43,968 nt of DNA from Bacteroidota bacterium (GTDB lineage Bacteria > Bacteroidota > Bacteroidia > Chitinophagales > Saprospiraceae), in assembly GCA_029561355.1 (NCBI GenBank), contig JAKQJD010000124.1, forward strand, positions 1 to 43,968. The letters are read 5' to 3'. Each line of letters starts with the position of its first letter. The stretch's first letter is position 1. Both the position numbers and the translations under genes were made by a program. The notes under the pieces were generated by a model. The model searched no databases, was not told the DNA's origin, and worked only from the letters and a program-made list of their open reading frames with translations. This document shows positions 8,134-15,740 of the stretch, piece after piece.

Positions 8134-9483
8134 CTACAGAAACCGCTGAATCACGTGCCGCCAGATATCCAGGCCGAAGGCAAAGACCATCAGCGCGAGC
8201 AGCAGGAAGAAACCGGCCGTAACGGCGCGTTCCATGAATTTGTCGCTCACCTTTTTACCGGTCACCACTTCCCACAACAGGAAGAGCACATAGCCGCCGT
8301 CGAGGGCCGGGATTGGGAGCAGGTTCATAAATGCGAGAATAATACTCAAAGAAGCCGTCAGGTTCCAGAAACGTTCCCAGTCCCATACGGGGCCGTACAT
8401 TTTGCCAATACTGATCAGGCTGCCGAGGTTGTCTTTCACAGCGATCTTGCCTTTGAACATCTGTCCGAAAGCCTTGAGTTGGCTGTTCAGGAAATCGGTA
8501 CCCATTTGAACGCCGGCAGGGATAGCCTCCAGGAAAGTGTATTTTTCACGCTCCTCTTTGAAATAACCGGTTATCTGCGTTTTCACGCCGATGAGGCCTT
8601 CTTCGGTGAGGGTAACCGGCACCTGCAGGGTGTCCTGGTTGCGCAGGATGCCCAGCGTAATGGCCTGGCCTTTACGTTGTTGCGCCAGCGGCGTAAACTG
8701 ATCGAAAAAAGGAATAGGCTGACCGTCGAAAGCAATAATGCGGTCGCCTTTCTGCAAGCCCGCAGCGGCAGCAGGTTTGCCGGGCACGGTTTCTTCTACG
8801 ACAAACGGGATACGCGGCGCCATCAGCAGCGCTTTCGGCACTTTCTGTCCGGTAAGTTGTTTGGCAGCGTCTTCCGGCAGGATGACGTGTTGTTCCTGCC
8901 CGTTGCGGATCACCGTGATGTCGCGCACATTGTCGAGCACCAGCGCTTCCACTAACATAGCCGGATCCAGGCGATTAAATGGTTTGTCGCCGAGTTTGGT
9001 GATCACGTCGCCATTTTGCAGACCCTGGCGCAGCAACACCGAATCCATCGCGACACCATATTTCAGTTCGGAGGTGGGGATGTAGGATTTACCATACGTC
9101 CACAACATCATGGCGAAAATGGAAAAACCCAGGATAAAATTCACCGTTACGCCGCCAATCATGATAATAAGGCGCTGCCAGGCTGGTTTGGAGCGGAATT
9201 CCCAGGGTTTCGGCGGTTCTTTCAGGGCTTCGGTGTCCATACTTTCATCGACCATGCCGGAAATTTTCACATAACCACCCAGGGGCAGCCAGCCGAGGCC
9301 GTATTCCGTATCACCTCTTTTGATACTCCACAAGGAGTTGAAAGGGGCGAAATCGAAGAACAGGTAAAATTTTTCAACACGTGTTTTGAACCACTTGGCG
9401 GGCAGAAAGTGCCCCATTTCATGCAATATGATCAGGATCGAAAGACTGAGCAGGAATTGACTTACGGTGATAATGCTATCCAT
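8134..9483 (-). CDS. rseP: RIP metalloprotease RseP (site-2 protease, M50B)
   Basis: A 449-residue inner-membrane zinc protease. The metal-binding HEMGH is at residues 21-25 in the first membrane helix, and the second metal motif LDGG is at 394-397 in a later helix (NLLPIPALDGGYVLFLLWE). Two PDZ-like segments lie at about 143-205 (GLQNGDVITKLGDKPF) and 225-292 (PAAAAGLQKGDRIIAFDG), as in canonical RseP. A role in cleaving anti-sigma factors within the membrane is the family norm. An ECF sigma factor is about 4 kb away, but no adjacent anti-sigma gene is visible. The gene is flanked on both sides by palindromic word repeats. Confidence 0.95.
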   Translation of the reverse strand: MDSIITVSQFLLSLSILIILHEMGHFLPAKWFKTRVEKFYLFFDFAPFNSLWSIKRGDTEYGLGWLPLGGYVKISGMVDESMDTEALKEPPKPWEFRSKPAWQRLIIMIGGVTVNFILGFSIFAMMLWTYGKSYIPTSELKYGVAMDSVLLRQGLQNGDVITKLGDKPFNRLDPAMLVEALVLDNVRDITVIRNGQEQHVILPEDAAKQLTGQKVPKALLMAPRIPFVVEETVPGKPAAAAGLQKGDRIIAFDGQPIPFFDQFTPLAQQRKGQAITLGILRNQDTLQVPVTLTEEGLIGVKTQITGYFKEEREKYTFLEAIPAGVQMGTDFLNSQLKAFGQMFKGKIAVKDNLGSLISIGKMYGPVWDWERFWNLTASLSIILAFMNLLPIPALDGGYVLFLLWEVVTGKKVSDKFMERAVTAGFFLLLALMVFAFGLDIWRHVIQRFL

Positions 9484-9489
9484 TATATG

Positions 9490-9597
9490 GGTTGAGTGAT
9501 GTAGGAGTTGAGGTTGTTGAGAGTTGAGGGTTGAGATTGTTGAGAGGAATTACTTTCGATTGCTCAACAATCTCAACCCTCAACAATCTCAACCTTA
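9490..9597. repeat. Palindromic element, GTTGAGATT flavour
   Basis: Arms of GTTGAG, GGTTGAG and ATTGTTGAG words contain a perfect 19-bp inverted repeat (9526-9544 with 9563-9581). It lies just upstream of the rseP start codon and immediately before a separate terminator hairpin. Confidence 0.85.
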
Positions 9598-9600
9598 ACA

Positions 9601-9640
9601 AAAAGGGGCTTCCGAAGTTTGCGCAAAACTACGGAAGCCC
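9601..9640 (-). terminator. Terminator downstream of porD
   Basis: On the minus strand GGGCTTCCG pairs with CGGAAGCCC and encloses an inner AGTTT/AAACT pairing, followed by CCTTTTTG. It lies at the end of the bamD-rpoZ-coaBC-porD unit, about 160 bases past the porD stop. Confidence 0.75.
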
Positions 9641-9801
9641 ATGAAGTTAACGGCTGAATTGGTTAAAATAGTTTGAAACACGGGCCAAACGACCATTTCA
9701 ATCGACCGGGATGCGGAAGCGTGTTTCGTTTTTTGTGTTGCGTGTTTAGAATATGGCTGACTGTTAAGCCTTTACAAAACAAAAAAAACTCGCGCGATGG
9801 G

Positions 9802-10725
9802 TCAGGAACCTATTTCGCGGTACCGCTGGCTGTTAGCCGGGTCTATTTTCGACATGATCTGGATGACGCGTTCCTTCTGCGGCCGCGCGCCGACTTTCCA
9901 CATTTCCACAAGTTCGTCTTTTTTGGCATTGGCGAACATCTGCACGATCATGGAATTAAAATAAGCGATACTCACCTTATCCACGTCTTCCAGCGCCTGT
10001 AGAATAGACGTTTTCCCTTGGTCCATATTGCTGGTAAACATATCCAGGCCTTTGCGGTAGTAGGTGTACATGGCGGCGCGGTATGGTTTTACACGTGGAT
10101 TGAGCAGGTTTTCGATGATCCAGTAACGGTTGCGGTTTTTGCCGCCGTCGTTGGGACGCCAGCCGCTTGCACCGTTGGTCGACGAGTTTTGCACATTGGT
10201 TACGATCTGCTGGGCGGTCAGCAGGTAAGGCTCGCCGCCGTACAGGGAATACGAATCGAAATCCATACCGAGGATCACATAGGTGTAAAATGCCAGGATG
10301 GCCGGTAAATTCTGGTTGTCCGTAGCGTCGCGCAGGAACTCGATCGGCTGATTTTGCTCGTATGTGAAGATAATATCCTTGTCCAGGTGCGAAATGAGTG
10401 CTGTTTTATAGCCACTGCCGTATACCGGCCGGGTGGCCTGAACGGCCAGTTCGGCTTCGAAAACATTGTTATCCTGTTCGCTCTTGATCGTGAAGATAAA
10501 ATTGCATTCGATACGTTCGTCCTGTTCGAATGTTTCCTGCGTCCATTTCGTGTTGTTGAGGAAATCGCGCAAGGCAACCTCCATCTGGTCGAACACGCGG
10601 CGGTCATTTTTTTGAAGTTGCGGCGTGCTGACCCGCACGGTGGCGTTCAGTTCGCCCTGCGCAAATGTGCTGCCTGCACACAGCAGTATCAGAAGGAATA
10701 AAAAGTTTCTGTTAAACATGATCAT
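9802..10725 (-). CDS. porD: Type IX secretion protein PorD (DUF4835 family)
   Basis: A 307-residue exported protein. The start at 10725 (MIMFNRNFLFLLILLCAG, cleavage near TFAQ) gives a clean signal peptide, while the longer frame from 10821 is repeat sequence read as protein. Family features include ELNATVRVSTPQLQ, KNDRRVFDQMEVALRDFLN, NFIFTIKSE, LSYYAYVILG-like LAFYTYVILGMDFDSY, and a C-terminus with IQIMSKIDP. Members are periplasmic or outer-membrane associated and linked to T9SS and gliding. The gene order bamD-rpoZ-coaBC-DUF4835 is conserved in Bacteroidota, which supports the call. A T9SS cargo gene occurs in the same window. MFNRNF at 10719 is another possible start. Confidence 0.85.
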   Translation of the reverse strand: MIMFNRNFLFLLILLCAGSTFAQGELNATVRVSTPQLQKNDRRVFDQMEVALRDFLNNTKWTQETFEQDERIECNFIFTIKSEQDNNVFEAELAVQATRPVYGSGYKTALISHLDKDIIFTYEQNQPIEFLRDATDNQNLPAILAFYTYVILGMDFDSYSLYGGEPYLLTAQQIVTNVQNSSTNGASGWRPNDGGKNRNRYWIIENLLNPRVKPYRAAMYTYYRKGLDMFTSNMDQGKTSILQALEDVDKVSIAYFNSMIVQMFANAKKDELVEMWKVGARPQKERVIQIMSKIDPANSQRYREIGS

Positions 10726-10785
10726 GGAATCCGATTTTGAAGAATGCTGATGCATAAAACGGCTTTCAGGTTGGCTGGAGTGTTG

Positions 10786-10896
10786 GTTTTTTGTGTTTGG
10801 TGTATGGTGTTTGGGGCGCATTGCTCCCGGTTTTGCAAATAATTAAGGCCATGGGCAACGCGCCCCAAACACCAAACACTACACCCTAAACACCAA
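10786..10896. repeat. Palindromic element, GTGTTTGG flavour (copy 1)
   Basis: Arms of GGTGTTTGG-type words contain a perfect 15-bp inverted repeat (10805-10819 with 10860-10874) that ends in GGGGCGC. The core holds ATTGCTC and GGGCAACG. It separates porD from coaBC, and its distal arm supplies the coaBC stop codon. It is closely related to the element at 12091-12198. Confidence 0.88.
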
Positions 10897-12076
10897 ATTG
10901 AATAATTTCCGCCACGATATCCCCGGCTACCGCCGTTTTGCTTTTCAGTTCGAACGTCTTTTTCACGCCATTCCGGTGAAAAATCGTCACTTTATTTGTT
11001 TCATGGCCAAATCCGGCGCCCTGGTCTTGCAGGGAATTGAGCACGATGAAGTCGAAATTCTTGCGCTCCATTTTGGAAATCGCATGCGTTTCGGGGTCGT
11101 TCGTTTCGAGCGCAAACCCGATGAGCAATTGCCCTTCGCGTTTTTGCCTGCCCAGTGTGGCGGCGATGTCGACGGTTTTCGCCAGCGCCAGCGACATATC
11201 GTCGTCCTTCTTTTTGATCTTGATATCGGAAAAATCCCGGGGCCGGTAATCGGCCACCGCTGCGGCCAGCACAGTAATATCCGTTTCGGGAAACACCTGC
11301 GCGCAAGCCTGGTACATCTGCTCGGCCGACTCGACTTCCACCACTTTTACCCGCGCATCGGTGGGCCGGATTGCCGTCGGGCCCAGCACCAGCGTCACGG
11401 CCGCGCCCTGGGCCGACAGTGCTTCCGCCACTGCAATGCCCATTTTTCCACTGGAATAATTGCCGATAAACCGCACCGGATCGAGGGCTTCGTAGGTGGG
11501 TCCCGCCGTTACGAGCGCTTTTTTGCCGGACAGTGGCAGGGTTGCAGACTTCTCAACGATCGTTTTTTCGATAAACGCCAGAATATCTTCGGGCTCGGCC
11601 ATACGTCCGTCGCCGACGAGTCCGCTGGCCAGTTCGCCATGCCCCACCGGTATCACCCGCACGCCGTGTTCCTGCAAGCGGCGGATATTGGACTGCGTGG
11701 CAGGATGGTGCCACATATCGACGTCCATGGCAGGCGCTACACAAACCGGGCAGCGCGCGGAGAGGTAAACAGCACTTAAAATATTGTCGCAGAGACCGTT
11801 AGCCAGTTTGGCGAGCGTATTGGCGCTGGCCGGAGCAATCAGCATCAGATCGGCCCAAAGTCCCAGATCGACGTGGTTGTTCCAGCCCGCTTCGGAGCGG
11901 ACGTCACTAAAAACCGGTCTTTTCGAAAGTGTGGAAAGGGTGAGCGGCGCGATAAAAGCGGCGGCCGCATCGGTCATCAGCACCTGCACTTCGTGCCCTT
12001 GCTTGATAAGCAGGCGTGTCAGGAAAGCAGACTTGTATGCTGCTATGGAACCGGTGACGCCGAGGATGATTTTCAT
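10886..12076 (-). CDS. coaBC: Bifunctional phosphopantothenoylcysteine decarboxylase / phosphopantothenate-cysteine ligase
   Basis: A 396-residue coenzyme A biosynthesis enzyme. The N-terminal CoaC flavodoxin-like domain (about 1-180) has MKIILGVTGSIAAYK, NNHVDLGLWAD (catalytic His68) and APAMDVDMW. The C-terminal CoaB ligase has KALVTAGPTYEALDPVRFIG, NYSSGKMG and DIKIKKK. E. coli-type CoaC has PxMN and a flap cysteine. Here the Asn is Asp118, and the flap segment GELASGLVGDGRM has no Cys, which I recall as usual in Bacteroidota. The last residues FGV and the stop come from the adjacent GGTGTTTAG repeat words. It sits between rpoZ and porD in a conserved order. Confidence 0.95.
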   Translation of the reverse strand: MKIILGVTGSIAAYKSAFLTRLLIKQGHEVQVLMTDAAAAFIAPLTLSTLSKRPVFSDVRSEAGWNNHVDLGLWADLMLIAPASANTLAKLANGLCDNILSAVYLSARCPVCVAPAMDVDMWHHPATQSNIRRLQEHGVRVIPVGHGELASGLVGDGRMAEPEDILAFIEKTIVEKSATLPLSGKKALVTAGPTYEALDPVRFIGNYSSGKMGIAVAEALSAQGAAVTLVLGPTAIRPTDARVKVVEVESAEQMYQACAQVFPETDITVLAAAVADYRPRDFSDIKIKKKDDDMSLALAKTVDIAATLGRQKREGQLLIGFALETNDPETHAISKMERKNFDFIVLNSLQDQGAGFGHETNKVTIFHRNGVKKTFELKSKTAVAGDIVAEIIQFGV

Positions 12077-12090
12077 GGAACAGCCGTTTG

Positions 12091-12198
12091 GTGTTTCGTG
12101 TGTGGTGTTTTGTGTTTAGGGCGCTTTGCCCTTGGATTTGTTAATATACAATACCAAGGGCAAAGTGCCCTAAACACAAAACACTACACACGAAATAC
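12091..12198. repeat. Palindromic element, GTGTTTGG flavour (copy 2)
   Basis: Two 45-base arms (12091-12135 with 12154-12198) match at 42 positions as an inverted repeat. Outer words are GTGTTTCGTG, GTGTTTTGTG and GTTTAGGG. The inner part is GGGCGCTTTGCCCTTGG with its complement. The loop is only 18 bases. It fills the gap between rpoZ and coaBC. Confidence 0.92.
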
Positions 12199-12208
12199 TG
12201 ACTTCAAA

Positions 12209-12541
12209 TTATTCTTTGAAGTCCGTGTAGCGCCACTGGATCTCATTGTTCAGGAATTCCTGGGCAGCGATGATTGGCGTATTCGGAAGGCGCTCGTAGA
12301 ATTTGGAGATTTCAATCTGCTCCTTGTTTTCCTGCACTTCTTCAATCGTGTCGGTATTCACTGCGAACTCTTCGAGTTTGCGCTGAATTTCCCATTTCAG
12401 GTCGCTGGAAATCTGACGGGCGCGTTTGCTGATGATGGCAATGCTTTCGTAGATGTTACTGGTTTTTTCAACCAGTTCCAGCACATTACGCGGTTGTACG
12501 TTGGGGTCAAGCCCTTGGGCTTTGCTTTTGATATCGCTCAT
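12209..12541 (-). CDS. rpoZ: RNA polymerase omega subunit, Bacteroidota type
   Basis: A 110-residue protein (MSDIKSKAQGLDPNVQPRNV). It contains the omega-like NIYESIAIISKRARQIS segment, in which a helix contacts the beta-prime subunit, followed by a charged stretch and the Bacteroidota-specific end PNTPIIAAQEFLNNEIQWRY. Its place between bamD and coaBC is the conserved Bacteroidota arrangement. Translation ends 12 bases before the palindrome at 12198. Confidence 0.88.
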   Translation of the reverse strand: MSDIKSKAQGLDPNVQPRNVLELVEKTSNIYESIAIISKRARQISSDLKWEIQRKLEEFAVNTDTIEEVQENKEQIEISKFYERLPNTPIIAAQEFLNNEIQWRYTDFKE

Positions 12542-12648
12542 TTTAAACTGAGGTAAGTGGACGGAATTTGATTTTGGTATCTTCAGAACGTACTGACTGC
12601 GAATTAGTTGTATAAAAATGCGCAGCAGACGAATGTATGCTTGCAGGT

Positions 12649-13470
12649 TCAGGTGGTTTTCAGGCGCTTTTTGACGGCCTTCAGTGCATCTTCCGAATCT
12701 TTCCGGATCTGCTTGATCTCTTTCACGTATTTACCGGAACTGTATTTTTCCAGAAAATCATTGGAGCGTTTAATGGTTTCATTGTAACGTTCCTCCTTTT
12801 TTTCTACCACGGAGTTTTCACTCAACAGGTAACTGGCTTTAGCGATCAGGTAACTGACGCGCTCCACATCGGGGCTTTCCGGGTAGTCGCGCAGCAGGTT
12901 GTCGAAAGAAATGACGGCCGACTGGTACTGGCGCAGGTTGAAATACAGTTCGCCTTCGGAAAACGCTTTTTCTTCGAGTTTGCGCCGCATTTCGTCAATC
13001 AGTTTGTTGCACTCGTCCACACGCTTGCTGGCGGGAAAAAGATTGACGAACAACTGAAATTCCTCGATTGCGGTAACGGTATTGGTCTGGTCGAGGCGGT
13101 AGGTCGGCGACAACTGGTAATTGGAATAGGCCGACATGAACGCGGCTTCCTCCCGGAATTCGGAATTGAGGAACGTGTTCGAAAAATTTTTAAAGTAATA
13201 GGCTGCCAGCAGGTATTGTTTCAACTGGTAATGGGTGTATGCGTAATAAAAGTACGCTTTTTCTGCCCGGGCATCGCCTTTTAAAGTGTTGAGTACCAGG
13301 TCGAAAAGTGTCTGGGAGCGCTGGTACTGCCCTTTTTCGTAATAGGAAAACGCCGCATTCAGGATGGCTTCGGGGTCGCCGCTGGTGCGGGTTTTTTCGA
13401 AAGCACTTTTGCAGGAAGCGGTTAAAAAAATGAGTCCTGCAAGCAGCAGGCAGCCGGTAATTTTTCTCAT
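12649..13470 (-). CDS. bamD: Outer membrane assembly lipoprotein BamD
   Basis: A 273-residue lipoprotein. The start at 13470 gives MRKITGCLLLAGLIFLTASC with the lipidated Cys20, and the longer frame from 13572 has no signal. The rest is TPR-like helices (DPEAILNAAFSYYEKGQYQR, AYFYYAYTHYQL, AAYYFKNFSNTFLNS, DECNKLIDEMRRKLEEKAF), typical of BamD/YfiO. It recruits and supports BamA in inserting beta-barrel proteins. It is the first gene of the bamD-rpoZ-coaBC-porD unit. A TAATTTTG promoter box ends six bases before its ATG. Confidence 0.9.
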   Translation of the reverse strand: MRKITGCLLLAGLIFLTASCKSAFEKTRTSGDPEAILNAAFSYYEKGQYQRSQTLFDLVLNTLKGDARAEKAYFYYAYTHYQLKQYLLAAYYFKNFSNTFLNSEFREEAAFMSAYSNYQLSPTYRLDQTNTVTAIEEFQLFVNLFPASKRVDECNKLIDEMRRKLEEKAFSEGELYFNLRQYQSAVISFDNLLRDYPESPDVERVSYLIAKASYLLSENSVVEKKEERYNETIKRSNDFLEKYSSGKYVKEIKQIRKDSEDALKAVKKRLKTT

Positions 13471-13476
13471 AGGGCG

Positions 13477-13484
13477 CAAAATTA
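13477..13484 (-). promoter_or_regulatory. -7 promoter box of bamD
   Basis: TAATTTTG on the minus strand is a full match to TAnnTTTG. It ends six bases before the bamD ATG, so the message would have almost no leader. No clear -33 TTG is visible. Confidence 0.5.
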
Positions 13485-13536
13485 CAATTTTTGGGAAAAA
13501 CGAAGGGAAATGATTCATAATGATGTGCGAAATAAG

Positions 13537-13577
13537 CCGAGGTATCATCTGCGAGGTAGGAACAGATGACACCTCGG
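13537..13577. promoter_or_regulatory. 15-bp inverted repeat between bamD and the ECF sigma gene
   Basis: CCGAGGTATCATCTG (13537-13551) faces CAGATGACACCTCGG (13563-13577), 14 of 15 bases pairing across an 11-base loop. CGAGGT occurs in both arms, in the loop and again near 13603. It lies in a divergent intergenic region and could be an operator or a structured RNA. Confidence 0.5.
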
Positions 13578-13686
13578 GCCCTCATTGACACCAGAAACGT
13601 CCGCGAGGTTGTAAAGGCGGCCTGCAACTTTTTTTTCCAACGCTTTAAAGTAATTTATTCATCCTGCCGTCTTCCCTTAAAAACAG

Positions 13687-13694
13687 CAACTTTG
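13687..13694 (+). promoter_or_regulatory. -7 promoter box of the ECF sigma gene
   Basis: CAACTTTG matches TAnnTTTG except for the first base. Its last base overlaps a GTG that could be read as a start, so transcription would begin just after it. This argues for translation from the ATG at 13709. Confidence 0.4.
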
Positions 13695-13708
13695 TGACTA
13701 CGCAAGCC

Positions 13709-14257
13709 ATGACAAGGCAGTCTACCAACATCATCCATACCGTACGGGAATACGGCAAACGCCTTTTCGGATTCATCCGGAAGCAGGTCGGCTCCGACGC
13801 CGATGCTGAAGATATTCTACAGGACGTATGGTATCAGTTCAGCAACCTGGCCGATGTGGAAACACTGGAAAACACCGGCGCCTGGCTGTACCGCGTGGCC
13901 CGCAACAAAGTGACTGATCGCTACCGGCGCAAGCGGCCCGAAAGTCTGGAAGACTACGGGTTCGAGGACGAAGACGGCGATTTTCACTGGGGCGAGTTGC
14001 TGCTCAGCGACGACAATACGCCGGAAACGGAACACCTCCGGCAGGTTTTTTGGGACGAACTTTTTATCGCCTTGCAGGAACTGCCTGAAAACCAGCGGAA
14101 TGTGTTCGTATGGAACGAACTGGAAGACCAGACTTTTCAGCAAATCGCCGACCGCACCGGAGAGAACATCAAAACACTGATATCCCGCAAACGGTACGCC
14201 GTACAACACCTGCGCCGCCGCCTGGAATCGCTGTACAATGAATTGAATGACTTATAA
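13709..14257 (+). CDS. ECF-family RNA polymerase sigma factor
   Basis: A 182-residue sigma-70 family factor. Region 2 contains RLFGFIRKQVGSDADAEDIL, QDVWYQF and a following GAWLYRVARNKVTDRYRRKR. Region 4 contains LQELPENQRNVFVWNELEDQ, then FQQIADRTGENIKTLISRKR. The start at 13709 is preferred over a GTG at 13694 because the -7 box overlaps that GTG. Ten bases after its stop lies a small membrane protein gene, followed by another and by hsp20, which suggests an envelope or protein-folding stress unit. No zinc-finger or FecR-type anti-sigma gene is next to it. Confidence 0.92.
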   Translation: MTRQSTNIIHTVREYGKRLFGFIRKQVGSDADAEDILQDVWYQFSNLADVETLENTGAWLYRVARNKVTDRYRRKRPESLEDYGFEDEDGDFHWGELLLSDDNTPETEHLRQVFWDELFIALQELPENQRNVFVWNELEDQTFQQIADRTGENIKTLISRKRYAVQHLRRRLESLYNELNDL

Positions 14258-14267
14258 TATCTCAAAT

Positions 14268-14612
14268 ATGAAACGCCGTTTTTTCTTTTTTATACCTTTT
14301 ATGATCGCTGCAGCCGTGCTCGTGTTCGGCGGCCTGGTCATGTGGCTTTGGAACAACATTCTGCCGCCCGTGCTGGGCGTGGGTATGCTCACTTTCTGGC
14401 AGGCCGTCGGATTACTGATTCTCTGTCGTATCCTGTTCGGCGGCTTTCGCGGCAGGCCCGGCGGCGGTCCGCGGGGTGGTGGACCCGGCTGGGGCAAAAT
14501 GCGCCACCTCCGCCATCGCTGGATGAATATGAGCGACGAAGAGCGCGAACAATTCCGTTCCGAATGGCGCGATCGCTGCCGCAATAGAAGAGGTGAGAAG
14601 GGTGAGAGGTGA
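14268..14612 (+). CDS. Small membrane protein with Gly/Arg-rich linker, sigma-linked
   Basis: A 114-residue protein with two hydrophobic segments (about residues 4-27 and 38-58, including FWQAVGLLILCRILFGGF). After them come a Gly/Pro/Arg-rich linker (GRPGGGPRGGGPGWGK) and a charged tail MSDEEREQFRSEWRDRC, which recalls Spy/CpxP-type segments. ATG 14268 is chosen because the upstream frame overlaps the sigma gene stop. It is 10 bases from the sigma gene, so it is probably co-transcribed and could be its membrane regulator (inference only). The last residues (RRGEKGER) and the stop codon are repeat words (GGTGAGAGG). Confidence 0.75.
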   Translation: MKRRFFFFIPFMIAAAVLVFGGLVMWLWNNILPPVLGVGMLTFWQAVGLLILCRILFGGFRGRPGGGPRGGGPGWGKMRHLRHRWMNMSDEEREQFRSEWRDRCRNRRGEKGER

Positions 14613-14705
14613 GAGGGTGAGAGCCCGTAGAGTACACCGCTCCGCTCCAAATCTAGAAGTGAGAGGTGAGAAAGTGAGAAGTGAGAGTTCGTAGAGTACA
14701 CCGAT
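14593..14705. repeat. Direct-repeat element, GTGAGAG flavour
   Basis: GTGAGAG/GTGAGAAG words occur twice, each followed by a core GAGAGYYCGTAGAGTACACC (near 14619 and 14684). The two halves are in the same orientation, unlike the other elements. The rest of the gap to 14888 holds no gene that I can see. The core is shared with 15741-15950. Confidence 0.75.
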
Positions 14706-14887
14706 ACGCTCCTGTGTTTGCTATTGAACTTTGCCGACGTTTGATACGAACGCTCACTTCTTTCACATTTTCAATTCCAAGTACAAGCCGACATTAGTTC
14801 AAGTTTTTTTACCTGCAATTGCCTGATTATCAACACCGATAACTGATAACAGACAACTGCCAACCATTAACCACTTAATTTTTTCAC

Positions 14888-15181
14888 ATGCGACCTTTCA
14901 AGTTCTTTTTCTTTTTTGCCCTGGCTATCATGCTGTTTTTCTGGGTAACCAAAATCCTGTTTTTTGCATTCATGATAGCGGGCGTACTGGCTCTGGGAAC
15001 CTTCGTTCTCAGCGGGATTCGCCGCCTGTTCGGTTTTCGCCGGCACCGCCAATACCCGGCACGTTACTGGGCCGAGCCGCTGGACAGCAAGCGCCAGCCT
15101 TATTCTTCAGAACCGATCGCGCCCCGTTTTCCGCAACGTTTCGACGGCTTTTCAGAGAAACGGACGATAGAGATCGGGTAG
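14888..15181 (+). CDS. Small membrane protein, unknown function
   Basis: A 97-residue protein. The first 45 residues are strongly hydrophobic (MRPFKFFFFFALAIMLFFWV, then FFAFMIAGVLALGTF), likely one or two membrane helices. A basic stretch RRLFGFRRHRQYPARYW and a hydrophilic tail follow. No family recognised. It lies between the sigma-linked membrane protein and hsp20. The stop TAG at 15179 directly abuts a GTGAATGGTGAG repeat. Confidence 0.65.
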   Translation: MRPFKFFFFFALAIMLFFWVTKILFFAFMIAGVLALGTFVLSGIRRLFGFRRHRQYPARYWAEPLDSKRQPYSSEPIAPRFPQRFDGFSEKRTIEIG

Positions 15182-15260
15182 TGAATGGTGAGTTGTGAAT
15201 GGTGAATGGTGAGTTGTGAGTCACGGCCACTCACTATTCACAACTCACAACTCACAATTT
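15181..15260. repeat. Palindromic element, GTGAGTTGTGAATG flavour
   Basis: GTGAATGGTGAGTTGTGA words face ATTCACAACTCACAACTCAC words around a core ACGGCCACTCACT. A core of the same type (ACGGCCGCTCACT) occurs in the element at 20578-20647. It starts at the stop codon of the preceding gene. Confidence 0.8.
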
Positions 15261-15305
15261 TTTCACCTCCGGGAACATCCTTTTCCCGGCAACATTTCAA
15301 CCATT

Positions 15306-15740
15306 ATGTGTTATTCTAATTTTGCAGAACGTGGCGCCTACGCGCACCGCGGCTTCGGACCTATGCACGGTCATCACCCTCACGCTCACTTTCGCAACCG
15401 CTGGAAATCAGGTTTTATGCGACCACCTGTCAATGTGCAGGAGCACAGCGACCGGTACGAATTATTCGTATTCGCACCCGGACTTTCCAAAGCGGATTTT
15501 CAGATCACCCTGCAGGGCGACGTCCTGACCATTGCCGTCAAAAAGCAGCAAACGGAAGAGCAATCTACCAACTGGACGCGCCGCGAATACCAGCCCGGCG
15601 CCTTTGAACGGCAATTTGTGCTGAACGAAAAAATCGATCGCGAAAACATCAGCGCCCGCTATGAAGACGGTGTGTTGGTCGTTTCGATGGCCAAACTTCC
15701 GTGGCAGGAAGGGCCGCAGCAGGAGATCACGGTCGCGTGA
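15306..15740 (+). CDS. Small heat shock protein, Hsp20/alpha-crystallin family
   Basis: A 144-residue protein. ATG 15306 (MCYSNFAERG) is chosen because the frame from 15216 upstream is repeat sequence. After a Gly/His-rich N-terminal arm, the alpha-crystallin domain runs from about residue 42 (PPVNVQEHSDRYELFVFAPG) through LQGDVLTIAVKKQQ to ISARYEDGVLVVSMAK, the equivalent of the conserved A-x-x-x-[ND]-G-V-L end. Members hold unfolding proteins in an ATP-independent way. It closes the sigma/membrane-protein cluster, so stress induction by that sigma factor is likely but not shown. The stop abuts a long palindrome. Confidence 0.92.
   Translation: MCYSNFAERGAYAHRGFGPMHGHHPHAHFRNRWKSGFMRPPVNVQEHSDRYELFVFAPGLSKADFQITLQGDVLTIAVKKQQTEEQSTNWTRREYQPGAFERQFVLNEKIDRENISARYEDGVLVVSMAKLPWQEGPQQEITVA

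Noticed and set aside
10726-10821. Longer N-terminus of PorD
   Set aside because: The added residues (HHTPNTKNQHSS) are repeat words and would hide the signal peptide.
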